DNA of 64,000 bases from positions 3,348,001-3,412,000 of the forward strand of contig NZ_CP017183.1 of NCBI RefSeq assembly GCF_001729785.1. The letters are read 5' to 3'. The notes under the pieces were generated by a model. That model was given only the letters and a program-made list of their open reading frames with translations. It had not been told where the DNA came from and did not search any database. Shown here piece by piece: positions 1 through 10,236 of this stretch; within the stretch, counting starts at the first letter, position 1; the number at the start of each line of letters is the position of its first letter. The position numbers and the translations under genes were made by a program. The stretch is from Enterobacter hormaechei subsp. xiangfangensis. GTDB taxonomy: Bacteria > Pseudomonadota > Gammaproteobacteria > Enterobacterales > Enterobacteriaceae.

Positions 1-1413
1 ATCCAGCTGGTCGGCCTTCACGTGACCGCCAATCAGCCCCGCAGCCAGGTTACCCAGCGCACTGGCGCAGAACCACAGGCCCATCATCTGGCCGCGCATT
101 CTTTCCGGCGCCAGCAGGGTCATGGTCGCCAGACCAATCGGACTCAGGCACAGTTCCCCGAGCGTCAGCATCAGGATACTACCCACCAGCCAGAACGGAG
201 AAACCCCTGCCCCACCGTTGCTCAGTACGTTCTGCGCCGCCAGCATCATCAGGCCAAAGCCCGCCGCTGCACACAGAATACCGATCACGAACTTGGTGAT
301 GCTGCTCGGACGAATGTTTTTGCTCGCCAGCTTCGGCCATGCCCAGCTAAATACCGGGGCCAGCAGAATGATGAACAGGGCATTAATCGACTGGAACCAC
401 ACCGCCGGGATCTCAAAATCACCGATCATGCGGTTAGTGTAGTCGTTGGCGAACAGGTTGAAGGAGGTTGGCTTCTGCTCGAACGCGGACCAGAAGAACG
501 CGGCGGAGACCAGCAGAATAAAGCACACCAGCAGCCTTGCGCGCTCTTTGCGATTCAGCCCGGCGAAGATGAACAGATAGATGAAGTAGAGCGCGACGGA
601 GGCGGCAATCACATACACCAGCACGCTGGCGACCGCGACCGGATTAATCACAATCACGCCCTGGGCAATCAACGTAACGATGATTGCAACACCCACTGCC
701 AGCGCCAGCAGCCAGGCGCCCACGCCGTTACGTTTCACTACCGGACTGTTCCAGGTGGAGTCCAGACCGACTTCGCTGTCGTAACGCTTCATGGCCGGAA
801 CGGCAAACACGCGGAAGATAATCAGGGCGACCAGCATCCCAATACCACCGATACCAAAGCCCCAGTGCCAGCCGTGGGTTTTAATCAGCCAGCCGGAAAT
901 CAGAGGGGCAATGAACGAGCCCATGTTGATGCCCATATAGAACAGCGAGAAACCGCCGTCACGACGCGCATCGCCCTTTTTGTACAGTGTCCCCACCATG
1001 ACCGAGATACAGGTCTTGAACAGGCCGGAGCCGAGCACGATAAACATCAGGCCGATGAAGAACAGGTTGTCGCCCATGATGGCCGACAGGGCAATCGACA
1101 GGTGCCCAAGCGCAATCAAAATCGAACCGTACCAGACGGCCCGCTGCTGGCCGAGCCAGTTATCCGCCAGCCAGCCGCCCGGCAGCGCGGCGAGGTACAT
1201 GGTGCCGGCAAAAATACCGACAATCGCCGAGGCGTTTTCACGCGCCAGGCCCATTCCGCCGTCATACACGGTGGCGGCCATAAACAGGATCAGTAGCGGG
1301 CGAATACCGTAAAACGAGAAACGCTCCCACATCTCGGTGAAGAACAGCGAACCGAGCGGATAAGGATGGCCGAAGAAGGTTCGGCTCTCTTTTTGATTAA
1401 CAGAGGATTGCAT
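1..1413 (-). CDS. POT/PTR family proton-dependent oligopeptide transporter, 3' end outside window
   Basis: I translated this reading frame by hand from the minus strand; it stays open to the left edge, so about 470 residues are visible and the C-terminus is missing. It begins MQSSVNQKESRTFFGHPYPL with a GGGAG ribosome site just upstream. The first helix carries the POT signature ExxER (E-M-W-E-R in FFTEMWERFSFYG), which couples proton and peptide binding in this family, followed by many hydrophobic helices. Members import di- and tripeptides across the inner membrane using the proton gradient. The E. coli paralogues are DtpA-D; I cannot assign this one to a specific subgroup. E. coli K-12 has no such gene next to der, so it is a lineage-specific neighbour. 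It is separated from der by a terminator hairpin and a 250-base upstream region. Confidence 0.88.
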   Translation of the reverse strand, partial: MQSSVNQKESRTFFGHPYPLGSLFFTEMWERFSFYGIRPLLILFMAATVYDGGMGLARENASAIVGIFAGTMYLAALPGGWLADNWLGQQRAVWYGSILIALGHLSIALSAIMGDNLFFIGLMFIVLGSGLFKTCISVMVGTLYKKGDARRDGGFSLFYMGINMGSFIAPLISGWLIKTHGWHWGFGIGGIGMLVALIIFRVFAVPAMKRYDSEVGLDSTWNSPVVKRNGVGAWLLALAVGVAIIVTLIAQGVIVINPVAVASVLVYVIAASVALYFIYLFIFAGLNRKERARLLVCFILLVSAAFFWSAFEQKPTSFNLFANDYTNRMIGDFEIPAVWFQSINALFIILLAPVFSWAWPKLASKNIRPSSITKFVIGILCAAAGFGLMMLAAQNVLSNGGAGVSPFWLVGSILMLTLGELCLSPIGLATMTLLAPERMRGQMMGLWFCASALGNLAAGLIGGHVKADQLD

Positions 1414-1623
1414 AATTCTCCCGAAAAGGTATGTGTCGTGCTTGTAAACACCAGCATGTACGCCGAACGGTTACGTATCCGATCGATTTTTTACATGCGG
1501 CGAAATGTTGGTTAACCATTTGATAACCAGGCGCTAGTTTTGTCTAGTACCGAACCCTGGACTTTAAGACGAAAATTCGACGATTGTCTACTTTCTTAGA
1601 TATAAACATGGTTCAAAGCGAAT

Positions 1624-1639
1624 AGTGATTGACATCACA
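1624..1639 (-). promoter_or_regulatory. Candidate CRP site upstream of the POT transporter
   Basis: Read on the minus strand the sequence is TGTGATGTCAATCACT, which fits TGTGA-N6-TCACA with one mismatch. It lies about 210 bases upstream of the transporter start. That is far for direct activation unless the promoter is also distal. The rest of 1414-1667 is AT-rich and shows no other clear element. Prediction from pattern only. Confidence 0.35.
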
Positions 1640-1672
1640 CAGGGAAGGCGGGCCTTTTGAATGAGCGAAAAA

Positions 1673-1697
1673 AAAACCCGCGACAGGCGCGGGTTTT
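1673..1697. terminator. Intrinsic terminator downstream of der
   Basis: Perfect stem AAAACCCGCG / CGCGGGTTTT with a five-base loop. It carries an A-tract on the left and a T-tract on the right, so it can work in both directions. For minus-strand transcripts leaving der the stem is followed by a run of eight or more T. It closes the hisS-yfgM-bamB-der transcription unit. Confidence 0.85.
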
Positions 1698-1714
1698 AGT
1701 GAGATCGGTAAGGA

Positions 1715-3187
1715 TTATTTGCTTTTCTTAATGTGCTTAATCAAACGCTTACGCTTACGCATCTGGTTCGGCGTCAGGGTGTTGCGTTTATTCGCAAACG
1801 GGTTTTCCCCTTCCTTGAACTGAATACGGATAGGCGTACCCATCACGTCCAGCGACTTGCGGAAGTAGTTCATCAGGTACCGTTTGTAGGAGTCCGGCAG
1901 ATCCTTCACCTGGTTACCGTGGATCACCACGATAGGCGGGTTATATCCCCCGGCGTGAGCATATTTCAGCTTCACGCGACGACCGCGCACCAGCGGCGGC
2001 TGGTGGTCTTCAGCAGCCATGTTCATGATACGGGTCAGCATCGCCGTGCTCTGACGGCGGGTAGAGCTGTCATAAGCTTCACGAACGGATTCGAACAGGT
2101 TGCCGACACCACTCCCGTGCAGGGCAGAGATAAAGTGAACGCGGGCAAAGTCGATAAAGCCCAGACGGAAGTCCAGCGTCTCTTTCACCTGCTCGCGCAC
2201 TTCATTGCTCAGGCCGTCCCACTTGTTGACGACGATAACCAGTGAGCGCCCACTATTGAGGATAAAGCCGAGCAGAGAGAGATCCTGATCGGAGATACCT
2301 TCACGTGCGTCAATAACCAGCAGCACCACGTTGGCGTCTTCAATCGCCTGAAGGGTCTTGATCACCGAGAATTTTTCCACCACATCGGTGATTTTCCCGC
2401 GCTTACGCACCCCTGCGGTGTCGATAAGTACGTACTCACGTTCATCGCGCTGCATTGGAATGTAGATGCTGTCACGCGTTGTGCCTGGCATGTCGTAAAC
2501 CACCACGCGCTCTTCGCCGAGAATACGGTTAGTAAGCGTAGACTTACCCACGTTTGGGCGACCCACGATAGCCAGCTTGATAGGCAGATCCTGCGGGTTG
2601 AAGTCGTCTTCCGGCTCTTCCTCTCCTTCTTCTCCGGCTTCAAACTGCGCCCAGTATTCAGCGTCCTCGTCCACCTCTTCCGGTGGGTTTACTTCATCAA
2701 CCCACGGCAGCAGAACGGTTTCCAGCAGGCTGGTGACGCCACGGCCATGCGAGGCCGCGATAGGATAAATATCGCCCAGGCCTAAAGACCAGAAATCCGC
2801 AATGGCCTGATCGGCATCGATGCCGTCAGTTTTGTTCGCCACCAGGAAGGTTGGCTTTTCGCGTGAACGCAGATGTTTAGCGATAGCAGAATCCGCGGGC
2901 ATCAGGCCAGCGCGAGCATCCACCATAAACAGAACGACATCCGCTTCTTCGATAGCCAGCAGAGATTGCTCTGCCATGCGGGTTTCTACGCCGTCTTCCG
3001 TACCGTCAATACCCCCGGTATCGATACAGATGAACTCGCGTCCTTCCACCTCTGCACGACCGTACTTACGGTCACGCGTCAGCCCCGGGAAATCCGCAAC
3101 CAGCGCATCACGGGTGCGTGTTAAACGGTTAAAAAGAGTGGATTTTCCAACGTTAGGGCGCCCGACAAGCGCGACCACAGGTACCAT
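1715..3187 (-). CDS. der: Ribosome-associated double GTPase Der (EngA)
   Basis: 490 residues, the same as E. coli Der. Two GTPase domains in tandem are visible: the first P-loop is GRPNVGKST at residues 9-17, the second is GRPNVGKST near residue 210, after an acidic linker rich in Glu and Asp. Each domain has its NKxD-type base-recognition motif (NKTDG, NKWDG). A C-terminal KH-like domain ends in a basic tail ([14 protein letters not shown]). Der is an essential factor for maturation of the 50S ribosomal subunit. I chose the start MVPVVALVG at 3187 because it matches the E. coli start; the 20 residues upstream in frame are not conserved. It is last in a run hisS, yfgM, bamB, der on the same strand. 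Confidence 0.97.
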   Translation of the reverse strand: MVPVVALVGRPNVGKSTLFNRLTRTRDALVADFPGLTRDRKYGRAEVEGREFICIDTGGIDGTEDGVETRMAEQSLLAIEEADVVLFMVDARAGLMPADSAIAKHLRSREKPTFLVANKTDGIDADQAIADFWSLGLGDIYPIAASHGRGVTSLLETVLLPWVDEVNPPEEVDEDAEYWAQFEAGEEGEEEPEDDFNPQDLPIKLAIVGRPNVGKSTLTNRILGEERVVVYDMPGTTRDSIYIPMQRDEREYVLIDTAGVRKRGKITDVVEKFSVIKTLQAIEDANVVLLVIDAREGISDQDLSLLGFILNSGRSLVIVVNKWDGLSNEVREQVKETLDFRLGFIDFARVHFISALHGSGVGNLFESVREAYDSSTRRQSTAMLTRIMNMAAEDHQPPLVRGRRVKLKYAHAGGYNPPIVVIHGNQVKDLPDSYKRYLMNYFRKSLDVMGTPIRIQFKEGENPFANKRNTLTPNQMRKRKRLIKHIKKSK

Positions 3188-3246
3188 GTTTGAAGCCTCA
3201 TAAAATTCAAAATAACGTCGCTTTCGCAGCGTTTTTAAAAATGTCA

Positions 3247-3276
3247 AAACGGCTCCTGAGTGAACAGGAGCCGTTT
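3247..3276 (-). terminator. Hairpin between bamB and der (attenuator or partial terminator)
   Basis: A 12-base perfect stem AAACGGCTCCTG / CAGGAGCCGTTT with a six-base loop lies in the 112-base bamB-der gap. On the minus strand it is followed by TTTTGACATTTTT, an interrupted T-tract. It could reduce transcription passing from bamB into der, giving der a separate level of control. Confidence 0.6.
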
Positions 3277-3299
3277 AGTATACTACAACCGCCGGGTAA

Positions 3300-4478
3300 T
3301 TAACGCGTGATCGCGTACAGCGTGCCGTCTTTTGCCTGAATCAGCAGTTTGCCGTCAGCCACAACGGGCTCCGTCAGGAAGCCTGAGCTATCCACTTTCT
3401 GCTGTGCCACGAAGCGGCCATTCTCTGGATCGATCCAGTGCATATAGCCTTCGCTGTCGCCCACCACCAGGCTGCCGTTATACAGTGCCGGTGCGGTCAG
3501 CAGACGGTGCAGCAGATCGCTTTGCGTCCACAGCGTTACGCCACCTTCGGTGCTCAGCGCCAGCAGGCGGTCGTTCTGATCCACCATATAAATACGGTTG
3601 CCGTCGACGATGAAATCGTTCACGGAACCCAGCTCACGTTTCCACATGATCTGGCCGCTACGCAGGTCCAGCGCCGTCAGGTTGCCGTTATACGCCAGCG
3701 CGTAAACCACACCGTCGACGATAACTGGCGTGGTGTCCACGTCACTCAGACGGTCGATTTCAGTTGAACCGGTCGCCTGGGAAATACGCTGCTGCCAGAT
3801 CATCTGGCCCTGCTGCATCAGTACCGCGCTGACTCGGCCGTTGTCACCGCCCACAATGGCGGCACCAAATGCGGTCGCCGGAGCAGATTCACCACGCAGA
3901 GACAGCGCTGGCATATCCAGGTTAACCGTCCATTTTACCAGACCATCGGCTTCGTTCAGCGCCTGCAACTGGCCGTTGCTGGTATGGATCAGCACCAGGC
4001 CGTCGCTAACAACCGGACGCGACAAGGATTCACCGGCAACGGTGGTCTGCCATGCAACCGAACCGTCGCTGGCATTCAGCGCGTAAACCTGCGCTTTTTC
4101 GCTGCCCACATACACGTGACCGCCAGTAACGGTCAGGCCGCCAGAAAGCAGTGCAGGTTTACGGGAGAACCAGCCGTCTTTTTCCGCCAGGTTAATGGAC
4201 CACACTTCTTTTCCGTCATCAGCGTTCAGCGCTTTAACGGTGCCTTTGCGATCGGCCGCATAGACAACGCCGTCAGCAAATGCCGGGTGCAGGTTGGAAT
4301 AAAAATCGCCAATACCATCGCCTACGGAAGTGTCCCAGGCGGTAGATGGGGTGAACTGGTTTTCAACCGTCGGCAGCGGGGACATTTTAACAACGTCTTC
4401 TTCGCCACTGAACAGTGAACAACCACTCAATAACGTAACAGAAAGCAGTCCTGGCAGAAGTAATTTACGCAATTGCAT
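3300..4478 (-). CDS. bamB: Outer membrane assembly lipoprotein BamB
   Basis: 392 residues, as in E. coli. The N-terminus is a lipoprotein signal ending in the lipobox LLSGC with the lipidated Cys at residue 20. The following residue is Ser, consistent with outer-membrane sorting. The rest is a series of PQQ/WD-like repeats forming an eight-bladed beta-propeller, seen as recurring V-Y-A-L-(N/D) strands (GVVYAADRKG, GHVYVGSEKA, GVVYALAYNG). BamB docks on BamA and helps deliver beta-barrel proteins. It lies 10 bases downstream of yfgM and is cotranscribed with it. Confidence 0.97.
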   Translation of the reverse strand: MQLRKLLLPGLLSVTLLSGCSLFSGEEDVVKMSPLPTVENQFTPSTAWDTSVGDGIGDFYSNLHPAFADGVVYAADRKGTVKALNADDGKEVWSINLAEKDGWFSRKPALLSGGLTVTGGHVYVGSEKAQVYALNASDGSVAWQTTVAGESLSRPVVSDGLVLIHTSNGQLQALNEADGLVKWTVNLDMPALSLRGESAPATAFGAAIVGGDNGRVSAVLMQQGQMIWQQRISQATGSTEIDRLSDVDTTPVIVDGVVYALAYNGNLTALDLRSGQIMWKRELGSVNDFIVDGNRIYMVDQNDRLLALSTEGGVTLWTQSDLLHRLLTAPALYNGSLVVGDSEGYMHWIDPENGRFVAQQKVDSSGFLTEPVVADGKLLIQAKDGTLYAITR

Positions 4479-4488
4479 TGGGTCCCTC

Positions 4489-5109
4489 TCAGACGGACAA
4501 ATTATTTATTTTCATCTGCATCATTTCGCTCAGCGCAGGTGAAGCTTTACTATCCACGCCAGCTTGCCACGCTTTACGCGCGCCCGCTTTATCACCCTTA
4601 CTCAGCAGTGCTTCACCGCGAAGATCGGCAACAATAGCGGCAAAGCCTTCGCCTTTGATGGTATCAAGCGTTTTGAGCGCGTCGTCGGCTTTTTTCTGCT
4701 GAACCTGGATACGCGCCAGACGCAGATTGATCACCGCTTTCAGATTATCGTCACTGGCAGCAGCAAGCCCCTGAGACAGTTGCGCAGCGGCTTTGTCCAG
4801 TTCGTTTTTATCAACATACTGCTGAGCCACTTCCAGCGCAGCCAGCGCGCCGTAGGTGTTTTTGTTGTCAGCGGCAAATTTCTCCGCAGCCGTCAGCGTT
4901 TGCGGCTGATCGGCACGGATTGCGCTAACGGTATTTTCGTAGTTCAGGGACGAACCGCGAGCAGAGTCAGCCTGATGATTGTTCCAGTAACGCCAGCCTA
5001 CCAGCGCACCAACACCTAAAATAACCCCTACAACCAGTGCTTTGCCGTTTTCAGCAAAGAAGCGTTTAACCGCATCAACCTGGTCGTGTTCGTTCTCGTA
5101 AATTTCCAC
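4489..5109 (-). CDS. yfgM: Inner-membrane TPR protein YfgM (periplasmic chaperone network)
   Basis: 206 residues, the same as the E. coli protein. The N-terminal tail (EIYENEHDQVDAVKRFF) is cytoplasmic, followed by one transmembrane helix at about residues 24-41 (KALVVGVILGVGALVGWRYW). A periplasmic region of helical TPR-like repeats follows. YfgM binds PpiD and the SecYEG translocon and has been linked to periplasmic chaperone function. I placed the start at a GTG codon at 5107-5109, because the first residues after it match E. coli; an upstream in-frame ATG would add 17 unconserved residues. Thirteen bases separate it from the hisS stop. Confidence 0.93.
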   Translation of the reverse strand: MEIYENEHDQVDAVKRFFAENGKALVVGVILGVGALVGWRYWNNHQADSARGSSLNYENTVSAIRADQPQTLTAAEKFAADNKNTYGALAALEVAQQYVDKNELDKAAAQLSQGLAAASDDNLKAVINLRLARIQVQQKKADDALKTLDTIKGEGFAAIVADLRGEALLSKGDKAGARKAWQAGVDSKASPALSEMMQMKINNLSV

Positions 5110-5122
5110 GCAGTCCTTCTCC

Positions 5123-6397
5123 TTAGCCCAATAGAGTGCGCAAGTGCGCCGCAACGCCATCCTGCGTTACCGTAGTTTGCTCACCAGAGCGCAGGTCTTT
5201 AACTACCACTTCGCCGATGGCCACTTCGGACTCACCCAGCACCAGTGCGATACTTGCGCCCCACTTATCGGCACGAGCAAACTGTTTTTTAAAGTTGCCG
5301 CCGCCGTGGTTGGTCATCAGCTTAACGTCCGGCAGCGCATCGCGCACGCGTTCGGCAAGCTGCATTGCCGCAGACTGCGTATCCGCACCTGAGGCCACCA
5401 GGTATATATCGACAACAGGATCGGCTTTAAATTCCGGATTAACTGCCTGAACCAGCAAAACAAGTCGCTCAAGGCCCATCGCGAAGCCTACTGCCGGTGC
5501 TGCGCGACCACCCAGTTGCTCGACCAGACCGTCATAACGACCGCCAGCACAGACGGTGCCCTGCGAACCGAGGCTGGTGGTGACCCACTCAAATACGGTG
5601 CGGTTGTAGTAGTCCAGACCGCGCACCAGACGCTGGTTAACGGTATAAGCAATGCCCGCCGCTTCAAGCAGCTTGCACAGGCCGGCAAAGTGTTCGCGAG
5701 AATCTTCATCCAGGTAGTCACCCAGCGCTGGCGCATCGTTCAGCAGCGCCTGTACGTCAGGATTTTTGGAATCGAGTACGCGCAGCGGGTTGCTGTACAT
5801 ACGACGCTTACAGTCTTCGTCGAGCTTCTCTTTGTGCTGTTCCAGGAACGCCACCAGCGCATCGCGATAGTTCGCACGCGCTTCCAGAGAACCGATAGAG
5901 TTCAGCTCCAGGGAAACGTGCTCAGAAATACCGAGCGCACGCCACCAGCGGGCAGTCAGCATAATCAGTTCGGCATCGATATCTGGTCCTTGCAGACCAA
6001 ACACTTCCACGCCAAGCTGGTTGAACTGACGGTAGCGGCCTTTTTGCGGACGTTCGTGGCGGAACATCGGGCCGATATACCACAGGCGCTGCTCCTGATT
6101 GTACAGGAGACCATGTTCGATGCCGGCGCGTACGCAACCCGCCGTCCCCTCAGGACGCAGGGTCAGGCTGTCGCCGTTGCGGTCCTCAAAGGTATACATC
6201 TCTTTTTCAACCACGTCGGTTACTTCGCCGATCGCGCGTTTGAATAACGGGGTCTGCTCTACAATCGGCAAACGAATTTCGCTGTAACCGTAGCTGCCGA
6301 GCACCTGCTTCAGTGTGCCTTCAATGCGCTGCCAGATGGCGGTTTCGCCAGGCAGATAATCGTTCATGCCGCGGATGGCTTGAATGTTTTTTGCCAC
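5123..6397 (-). CDS. hisS: Histidine-tRNA ligase HisS
   Basis: 424 residues, identical in length to E. coli. Class II synthetase motifs are in order: motif 1 around [13 protein letters not shown], motif 2 [17 protein letters not shown], the histidine-specific loop [15 protein letters not shown], and motif 3 [16 protein letters not shown]-terminal anticodon-binding domain follows. It charges tRNA-His in the cytoplasm. The start is GTG at 6395-6397 giving [18 protein letters not shown] as in E. coli; the upstream in-frame ATG would add 16 residues and overlaps the leader. It is the first gene of hisS-yfgM-bamB-der, although ispG lies just upstream on the same strand across two hairpins. Confidence 0.97.
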   Translation of the reverse strand: MAKNIQAIRGMNDYLPGETAIWQRIEGTLKQVLGSYGYSEIRLPIVEQTPLFKRAIGEVTDVVEKEMYTFEDRNGDSLTLRPEGTAGCVRAGIEHGLLYNQEQRLWYIGPMFRHERPQKGRYRQFNQLGVEVFGLQGPDIDAELIMLTARWWRALGISEHVSLELNSIGSLEARANYRDALVAFLEQHKEKLDEDCKRRMYSNPLRVLDSKNPDVQALLNDAPALGDYLDEDSREHFAGLCKLLEAAGIAYTVNQRLVRGLDYYNRTVFEWVTTSLGSQGTVCAGGRYDGLVEQLGGRAAPAVGFAMGLERLVLLVQAVNPEFKADPVVDIYLVASGADTQSAAMQLAERVRDALPDVKLMTNHGGGNFKKQFARADKWGASIALVLGESEVAIGEVVVKDLRSGEQTTVTQDGVAAHLRTLLG

Positions 6398-6424
6398 GTT
6401 TATTCTCTTTCTATATACAAAAAA

Positions 6425-6474
6425 GAACCCAAAGAATGGGTTCAATCATACATGGGAAGCAGCCTGCTTCCCAT
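6425..6474 (-). terminator. Two hairpins between ispG and hisS
   Basis: Two successive perfect stems occupy the 81-base gap: GAACCCA / TGGGTTC (6425-6443) and ATGGGAAGC / GCTTCCCAT (6452-6474). For transcripts leaving ispG the second is met first. The first is followed on the minus strand by TTTTTTGTATATAG, so this pair resembles an intrinsic terminator or attenuator ahead of hisS. Confidence 0.6.
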
Positions 6475-6478
6475 CACG

Positions 6479-7597
6479 TTATTTTTCAACCTGCTGAACG
6501 CTGATGCGCTGCGCTTCGTCCATCATCGTCGCTTTTGCACGAATGCGGGCTTCGAGCTGGTCGATCATGTCACTATTATCCAGACGATCTTTACGAACGC
6601 CATCCTCATAGAGACCACTTTTCTTGTTACCGCCGGTCACGCCCAGCGTGGACACCAGCGCTTCACCCGGACCGTTCACCACGCAGCCGATGATGGAAAC
6701 GTCCATCGGGGTGATGATGTCTTCCAGGCGCTGCTCCAGAGCATTCACGGTGCCGATCACGTCAAACTCCTGACGTGAACAGGTTGGGCAGGCGATGAAG
6801 TTGATCCCACGCGCGCGGATACGCAGTGATTTCAGGATGTCGAATCCGACTTTGATCTCTTCCACCGGATCGGCGGCCAGGGAGACGCGTAACGTGTCGC
6901 CGATGCCTTCAGAGAGCAGCAGGCCGAGACCAATCGCAGATTTTACCGAACCGCTGCGCAGACCGCCCGCCTCGGTGATGCCAAGATGCAGCGGCTGATC
7001 GATCTGTTTTGCCAGCAGACGATACGATTCAACGGCCAGGAAGACGTCAGACGCTTTCACGCTCACTTTAAACTGATCGAAGTTAAGGCGATCCAGATGA
7101 TCGACGTGACGCATTGCGGATTCGAGCAGCGCCTGCGGCGTCGGCTCCCCGTACTTTTCCTGGAGATCTTTTTCCAGAGAGCCAGCGTTTACGCCGATAC
7201 GGATTGGAATGTTTTTGTCGCGGGCGCAGTCAACCACCATGCGAATGCGCTCTTCGTTGCCGATGTTGCCTGGGTTAATACGCAGACAATCGACACCGTA
7301 TTCAGCGACTTTCAGCGCGATACGGTAATCGAAGTGAATATCGGCAACCAGCGGAACACTCACCTGCTGCTTGATCAGTTTGAACGCCTCGGCGGCGTCC
7401 ATGGTAGGCACAGAGACGCGAACAATGTCCGCGCCGACGCGTTCTAATGCTTTGATTTGATTGACCGTCGCTTCTACATCCGTAGTACGCGTATTGGTCA
7501 TCGACTGGACGGCGATAGGCGCCCCATCGCCGATTGGCACGTTCCCAACGTAAATCCGTTTCGATTTTCTACGTTGAATAGGAGCCTGGTTATGCAT
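6479..7597 (-). CDS. ispG: 4-hydroxy-3-methylbut-2-enyl diphosphate synthase IspG (GcpE)
   Basis: 372 residues, as in E. coli. It has the N-terminal TIM-barrel ([16 protein letters not shown]) and a C-terminal iron-sulfur domain. The [4Fe-4S] ligands are the two Cys in [14 protein letters not shown] and the Cys in [13 protein letters not shown], with the Glu of the latter motif as fourth ligand. The enzyme converts methylerythritol cyclodiphosphate to HMBPP in the MEP isoprenoid pathway. The next gene upstream, rodZ, ends only 26 bases before it, so rodZ-ispG are likely cotranscribed. Its cluster presumably depends on the isc operon found 25 kb away in this window. Confidence 0.97.
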   Translation of the reverse strand: MHNQAPIQRRKSKRIYVGNVPIGDGAPIAVQSMTNTRTTDVEATVNQIKALERVGADIVRVSVPTMDAAEAFKLIKQQVSVPLVADIHFDYRIALKVAEYGVDCLRINPGNIGNEERIRMVVDCARDKNIPIRIGVNAGSLEKDLQEKYGEPTPQALLESAMRHVDHLDRLNFDQFKVSVKASDVFLAVESYRLLAKQIDQPLHLGITEAGGLRSGSVKSAIGLGLLLSEGIGDTLRVSLAADPVEEIKVGFDILKSLRIRARGINFIACPTCSRQEFDVIGTVNALEQRLEDIITPMDVSIIGCVVNGPGEALVSTLGVTGGNKKSGLYEDGVRKDRLDNSDMIDQLEARIRAKATMMDEAQRISVQQVEK

Positions 7598-7623
7598 GTA
7601 AAATCTCCCGCATTGCCCGTCTG

Positions 7624-8631
7624 TTACTGTGCTGCTGATTGTTCGGCATTAACGGTAAGACGCGCAACCTGGTTAGTTCTGATAAAGCGGCTCAGATCGA
7701 CAGGTTTTCCTTGATACTGGATGTGTACCGCTGCCGGTGCGCCGATTTTAAGCTTGTAAGGTGCCTGGCCCGTTAGATTTAACGTGCCATCTTTACGTTG
7801 CAGGCCGCTGAACAGCTTTTTACCTGTCGCGTCAGTCACTTCCAGCCAGCAATCAGCCGTAAAATTCATCACCAGCGCATTCGGGTCCACGGCAGGTGCC
7901 GCCGTGCCAGCCGGGTCAGTTGGCAGTGACGCCGCGGTGTTCTCTGCCGGTGCCGTTGCCGCAGGGGCGGTATCAACATTGGCCTGAGAAGGTGATACGA
8001 CCGCGTTCTGATCCTGGGTCTGGGTGGCTGGCGCGGTATTCGCCGTCGCTTCTGGCGTCGCCGCTGGCTCGGTTGCAGGCGTGTTGCTTGCTGCCGACTG
8101 AGGTTCGCTGGAGGTCGCCCCTTCGGTGCTCAACGGCACGCTTTGCGCGCCGTTATTACCAGACTGATTAAGCTCAGCGGAGGACTGATCGGCCATGGTG
8201 GTGATCTCTTCCTGCTGCGCTTTGTGGTTTTGCCACCACCATGCGCCCGTCAGGCCGACAACCACAAACAGGACCAGCCAGGTAAAGCTCATCAGCCAGC
8301 CATCGCGTTTTTTACGACGTTTACCCAGAGAGAAGCTTTGCATCGGCGCAACTTTTGCCGCACGCACAGGCGCCTGCTTCTCCATCATCGGCAGTAATTC
8401 GTCTTCAGGGATATGAACCAGTTTGGCGTAAGAACGGATATAACCGCGCAGAAACGTTGAAGCCAGATCGGCGGGTGCCTTATCTTCTTCAATATCGCGA
8501 ACGGTGGAAACCTTCAGGCACAGGCGTTCTGCAACGGCTTGCTGGCTAAGTCCGAGTTGTTCACGGGCGTTGCGAAGACGAACGCCAGTGGAGAGTGCTG
8601 CATTTTGATCGTGAGTGGCTTCAGTATTCAT
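7624..8631 (-). CDS. rodZ: Cytoskeletal shape protein RodZ
   Basis: 335 residues (E. coli 337). Domain order is clear: a cytoplasmic helix-turn-helix of the XRE type (residues about 19-80, [20 protein letters not shown]), a basic juxtamembrane stretch (KRRKKRDGW), one transmembrane helix near 111-130 ([18 protein letters not shown]), a long Pro/Ala/Thr/Ser-rich periplasmic linker, and a C-terminal beta domain ([19 protein letters not shown]). RodZ binds MreB and links it to the wall-elongation machinery. The linker is the least conserved part, as usual for the family. Its 290-base upstream region (8632-8922) holds the promoter side and the rlmN hairpin. Confidence 0.95.
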   Translation of the reverse strand: MNTEATHDQNAALSTGVRLRNAREQLGLSQQAVAERLCLKVSTVRDIEEDKAPADLASTFLRGYIRSYAKLVHIPEDELLPMMEKQAPVRAAKVAPMQSFSLGKRRKKRDGWLMSFTWLVLFVVVGLTGAWWWQNHKAQQEEITTMADQSSAELNQSGNNGAQSVPLSTEGATSSEPQSAASNTPATEPAATPEATANTAPATQTQDQNAVVSPSQANVDTAPAATAPAENTAASLPTDPAGTAAPAVDPNALVMNFTADCWLEVTDATGKKLFSGLQRKDGTLNLTGQAPYKLKIGAPAAVHIQYQGKPVDLSRFIRTNQVARLTVNAEQSAAQ

Positions 8632-8887
8632 TCGCTACAACTACTGGTACGTGAAAATAAGGGTTCAGGTGCCGGTGAGTCACAATGCCACCCGCACCGC
8701 GAAACTTTAGGTCAGTTAACCTGGAACAAACAGTATAAGACTGTCGGGCCGCAGATGACAGCGCTGGCAGGCCTTCACGCTAAACTGTTGTTACGTCGTT
8801 ACATACTGCCCGAAAGTCGTATGAAACGCACCGTAATTATTAATCAGTCGTGATGATTGTGACTGAATATTCAGTAAATTAATGCTT

Positions 8888-8910
8888 CACGGCGCAAAAA
8901 ATGCGCCGTG
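8888..8910 (-). terminator. Hairpin after rlmN
   Basis: Perfect stem CACGGCGCA / TGCGCCGTG with a five-base A (or T) loop, 12 bases past the rlmN stop codon. The T-tract after the stem is weak (AAGCATTAATTTACTG), so termination may be partial and rodZ may receive some read-through. In 8632-8880, before rodZ, I see no further clear element. Confidence 0.5.
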
Positions 8911-8922
8911 TCTGCATAATAA

Positions 8923-10089
8923 TCAAACGGTTTTAACCGCGATTGACTCACCCTGCATACGCTTACGCAGCGTACGTTTGGTACGGTCAATAACGTCACC
9001 CGCCAGCTGGCCACAGGCTGCGTCGATATCGTCGCCACGCGTTTTACGTACGATGGTGGTGAAACCATACTCCATCAGCACTTTTGAGAAGCGATCGATA
9101 CGGCTGTTCGAGCTACGGCCATACGGCGCGCCCGGGAACGGGTTCCATGGGATCAGGTTGATCTTGCATGGCGTATCTTTCAGCAGTTCAGCCAGCTCAT
9201 GTGCATGCTCGGTACCGTCGTTAACATGATCCAGCATCACGTATTCAATGGTCACGCGGCCCTGGTTAGCGTTGGATTTCTCCAGGTAACGGCGCACGCC
9301 AGCCAGGAAGGTTTCGATATTGTACTTTTTGTTGATCGGCACAATTTCGTCACGGATGGCGTCGTTTGGCGCGTGAAGAGAGATGGCCAGCGCAACGTCA
9401 ATCATATCGCCCAGTTTGTCCAGCGCAGGCACCACGCCGGAAGTAGAGAGCGTAACGCGGCGCTTGGACAGGCCAAAACCGAAATCGTCGAGCATAATTT
9501 CCATCGCCGGAACGACGTTGGTCAGGTTGAGCAGCGGTTCACCCATCCCCATCATCACCACGTTGGTGATTGGACGTGTACCGGTGACTTTCGCCGCGCC
9601 CACGATTTTCGCGGCACGCCAGACCTGGCCGATGATTTCCGACACGCGCAGGTTACGGTTAAAGCCCTGCTGCGCCGTAGAGCAGAATTTGCACTCCAGC
9701 GCACAACCCACCTGAGAAGAGACGCACAGCGTGGCGCGATCGTCTTCCGGGATATACACGGTTTCAACGCGCTGATCGCCAACGGCAATGGCCCACTTGA
9801 TGGTGCCATCTGAAGAGCGCTGCTCTTCCACCACTTCCGGTGCGCGGATTTCAGCCACTTCTTTAAGCTTATTGCGCAGCACTTTGTTGATGTCCGTCAT
9901 GTCATCAAAGTTGTCGCTGCAATAGTGGTACATCCATTTCATGACCTGATCGGCACGAAACGGCTTCTCGCCCATCTCTTTAAAGAACTCGCGCATCTGC
10001 TGACGGTTCAGGTCCAGCAGGTTAATTTTTCCATTTTTATTGGGAACCGCAGGAATGGCGACTTCGGAGGTATTCACTAATTCAGACAT
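8923..10089 (-). CDS. rlmN: Dual-specificity 23S rRNA/tRNA adenine-C2 methyltransferase RlmN
   Basis: 388 residues (E. coli 384). A radical-SAM enzyme: the cluster motif CxxxCxxC is seen as [17 protein letters not shown], followed by the SAM-binding GMGEPLLN. The two Cys used for methyl transfer are in the regions [11 protein letters not shown] and [12 protein letters not shown]. It methylates A2503 of 23S rRNA and A37 of several tRNAs. The start [10 protein letters not shown] at 10089 was chosen by alignment with E. coli; the longer frame reaches back into the ndk terminator. The N-terminal dozen residues differ from E. coli, the rest is nearly identical. Confidence 0.97.
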   Translation of the reverse strand: MSELVNTSEVAIPAVPNKNGKINLLDLNRQQMREFFKEMGEKPFRADQVMKWMYHYCSDNFDDMTDINKVLRNKLKEVAEIRAPEVVEEQRSSDGTIKWAIAVGDQRVETVYIPEDDRATLCVSSQVGCALECKFCSTAQQGFNRNLRVSEIIGQVWRAAKIVGAAKVTGTRPITNVVMMGMGEPLLNLTNVVPAMEIMLDDFGFGLSKRRVTLSTSGVVPALDKLGDMIDVALAISLHAPNDAIRDEIVPINKKYNIETFLAGVRRYLEKSNANQGRVTIEYVMLDHVNDGTEHAHELAELLKDTPCKINLIPWNPFPGAPYGRSSNSRIDRFSKVLMEYGFTTIVRKTRGDDIDAACGQLAGDVIDRTKRTLRKRMQGESIAVKTV

Positions 10090-10142
10090 AATTTTTTCCG
10101 GCCTCGTTGTTACACGTTGTGGCCCTTGGTGGGTTGAAAAGA

Positions 10143-10178
10143 AACGCCCCGGTAAGCAGTCTGCTCGTCCGGGGCGTT
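10143..10178 (-). terminator. Intrinsic terminator after ndk
   Basis: Stem AACGCCCCGG / CCGGGGCGTT with a 16-base loop containing a small inner hairpin. On the minus strand it is followed by TCTTTTCAACCC. It separates ndk from rlmN, which must have its own promoter in 10090-10140. Confidence 0.75.
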
Positions 10179-10236
10179 GCATTGTACAAAGTCTGGCGCA
10201 GGGATGCCACGTTTGCACGCGGCATTTACGAAATTA

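Noticed and set aside
22..1296. 424-codon plus-strand frame at the left edge
   Set aside because: It lies antisense to the POT transporter, which has clear family motifs. The product is hydrophilic, His/Gln-rich and unlike a real protein.
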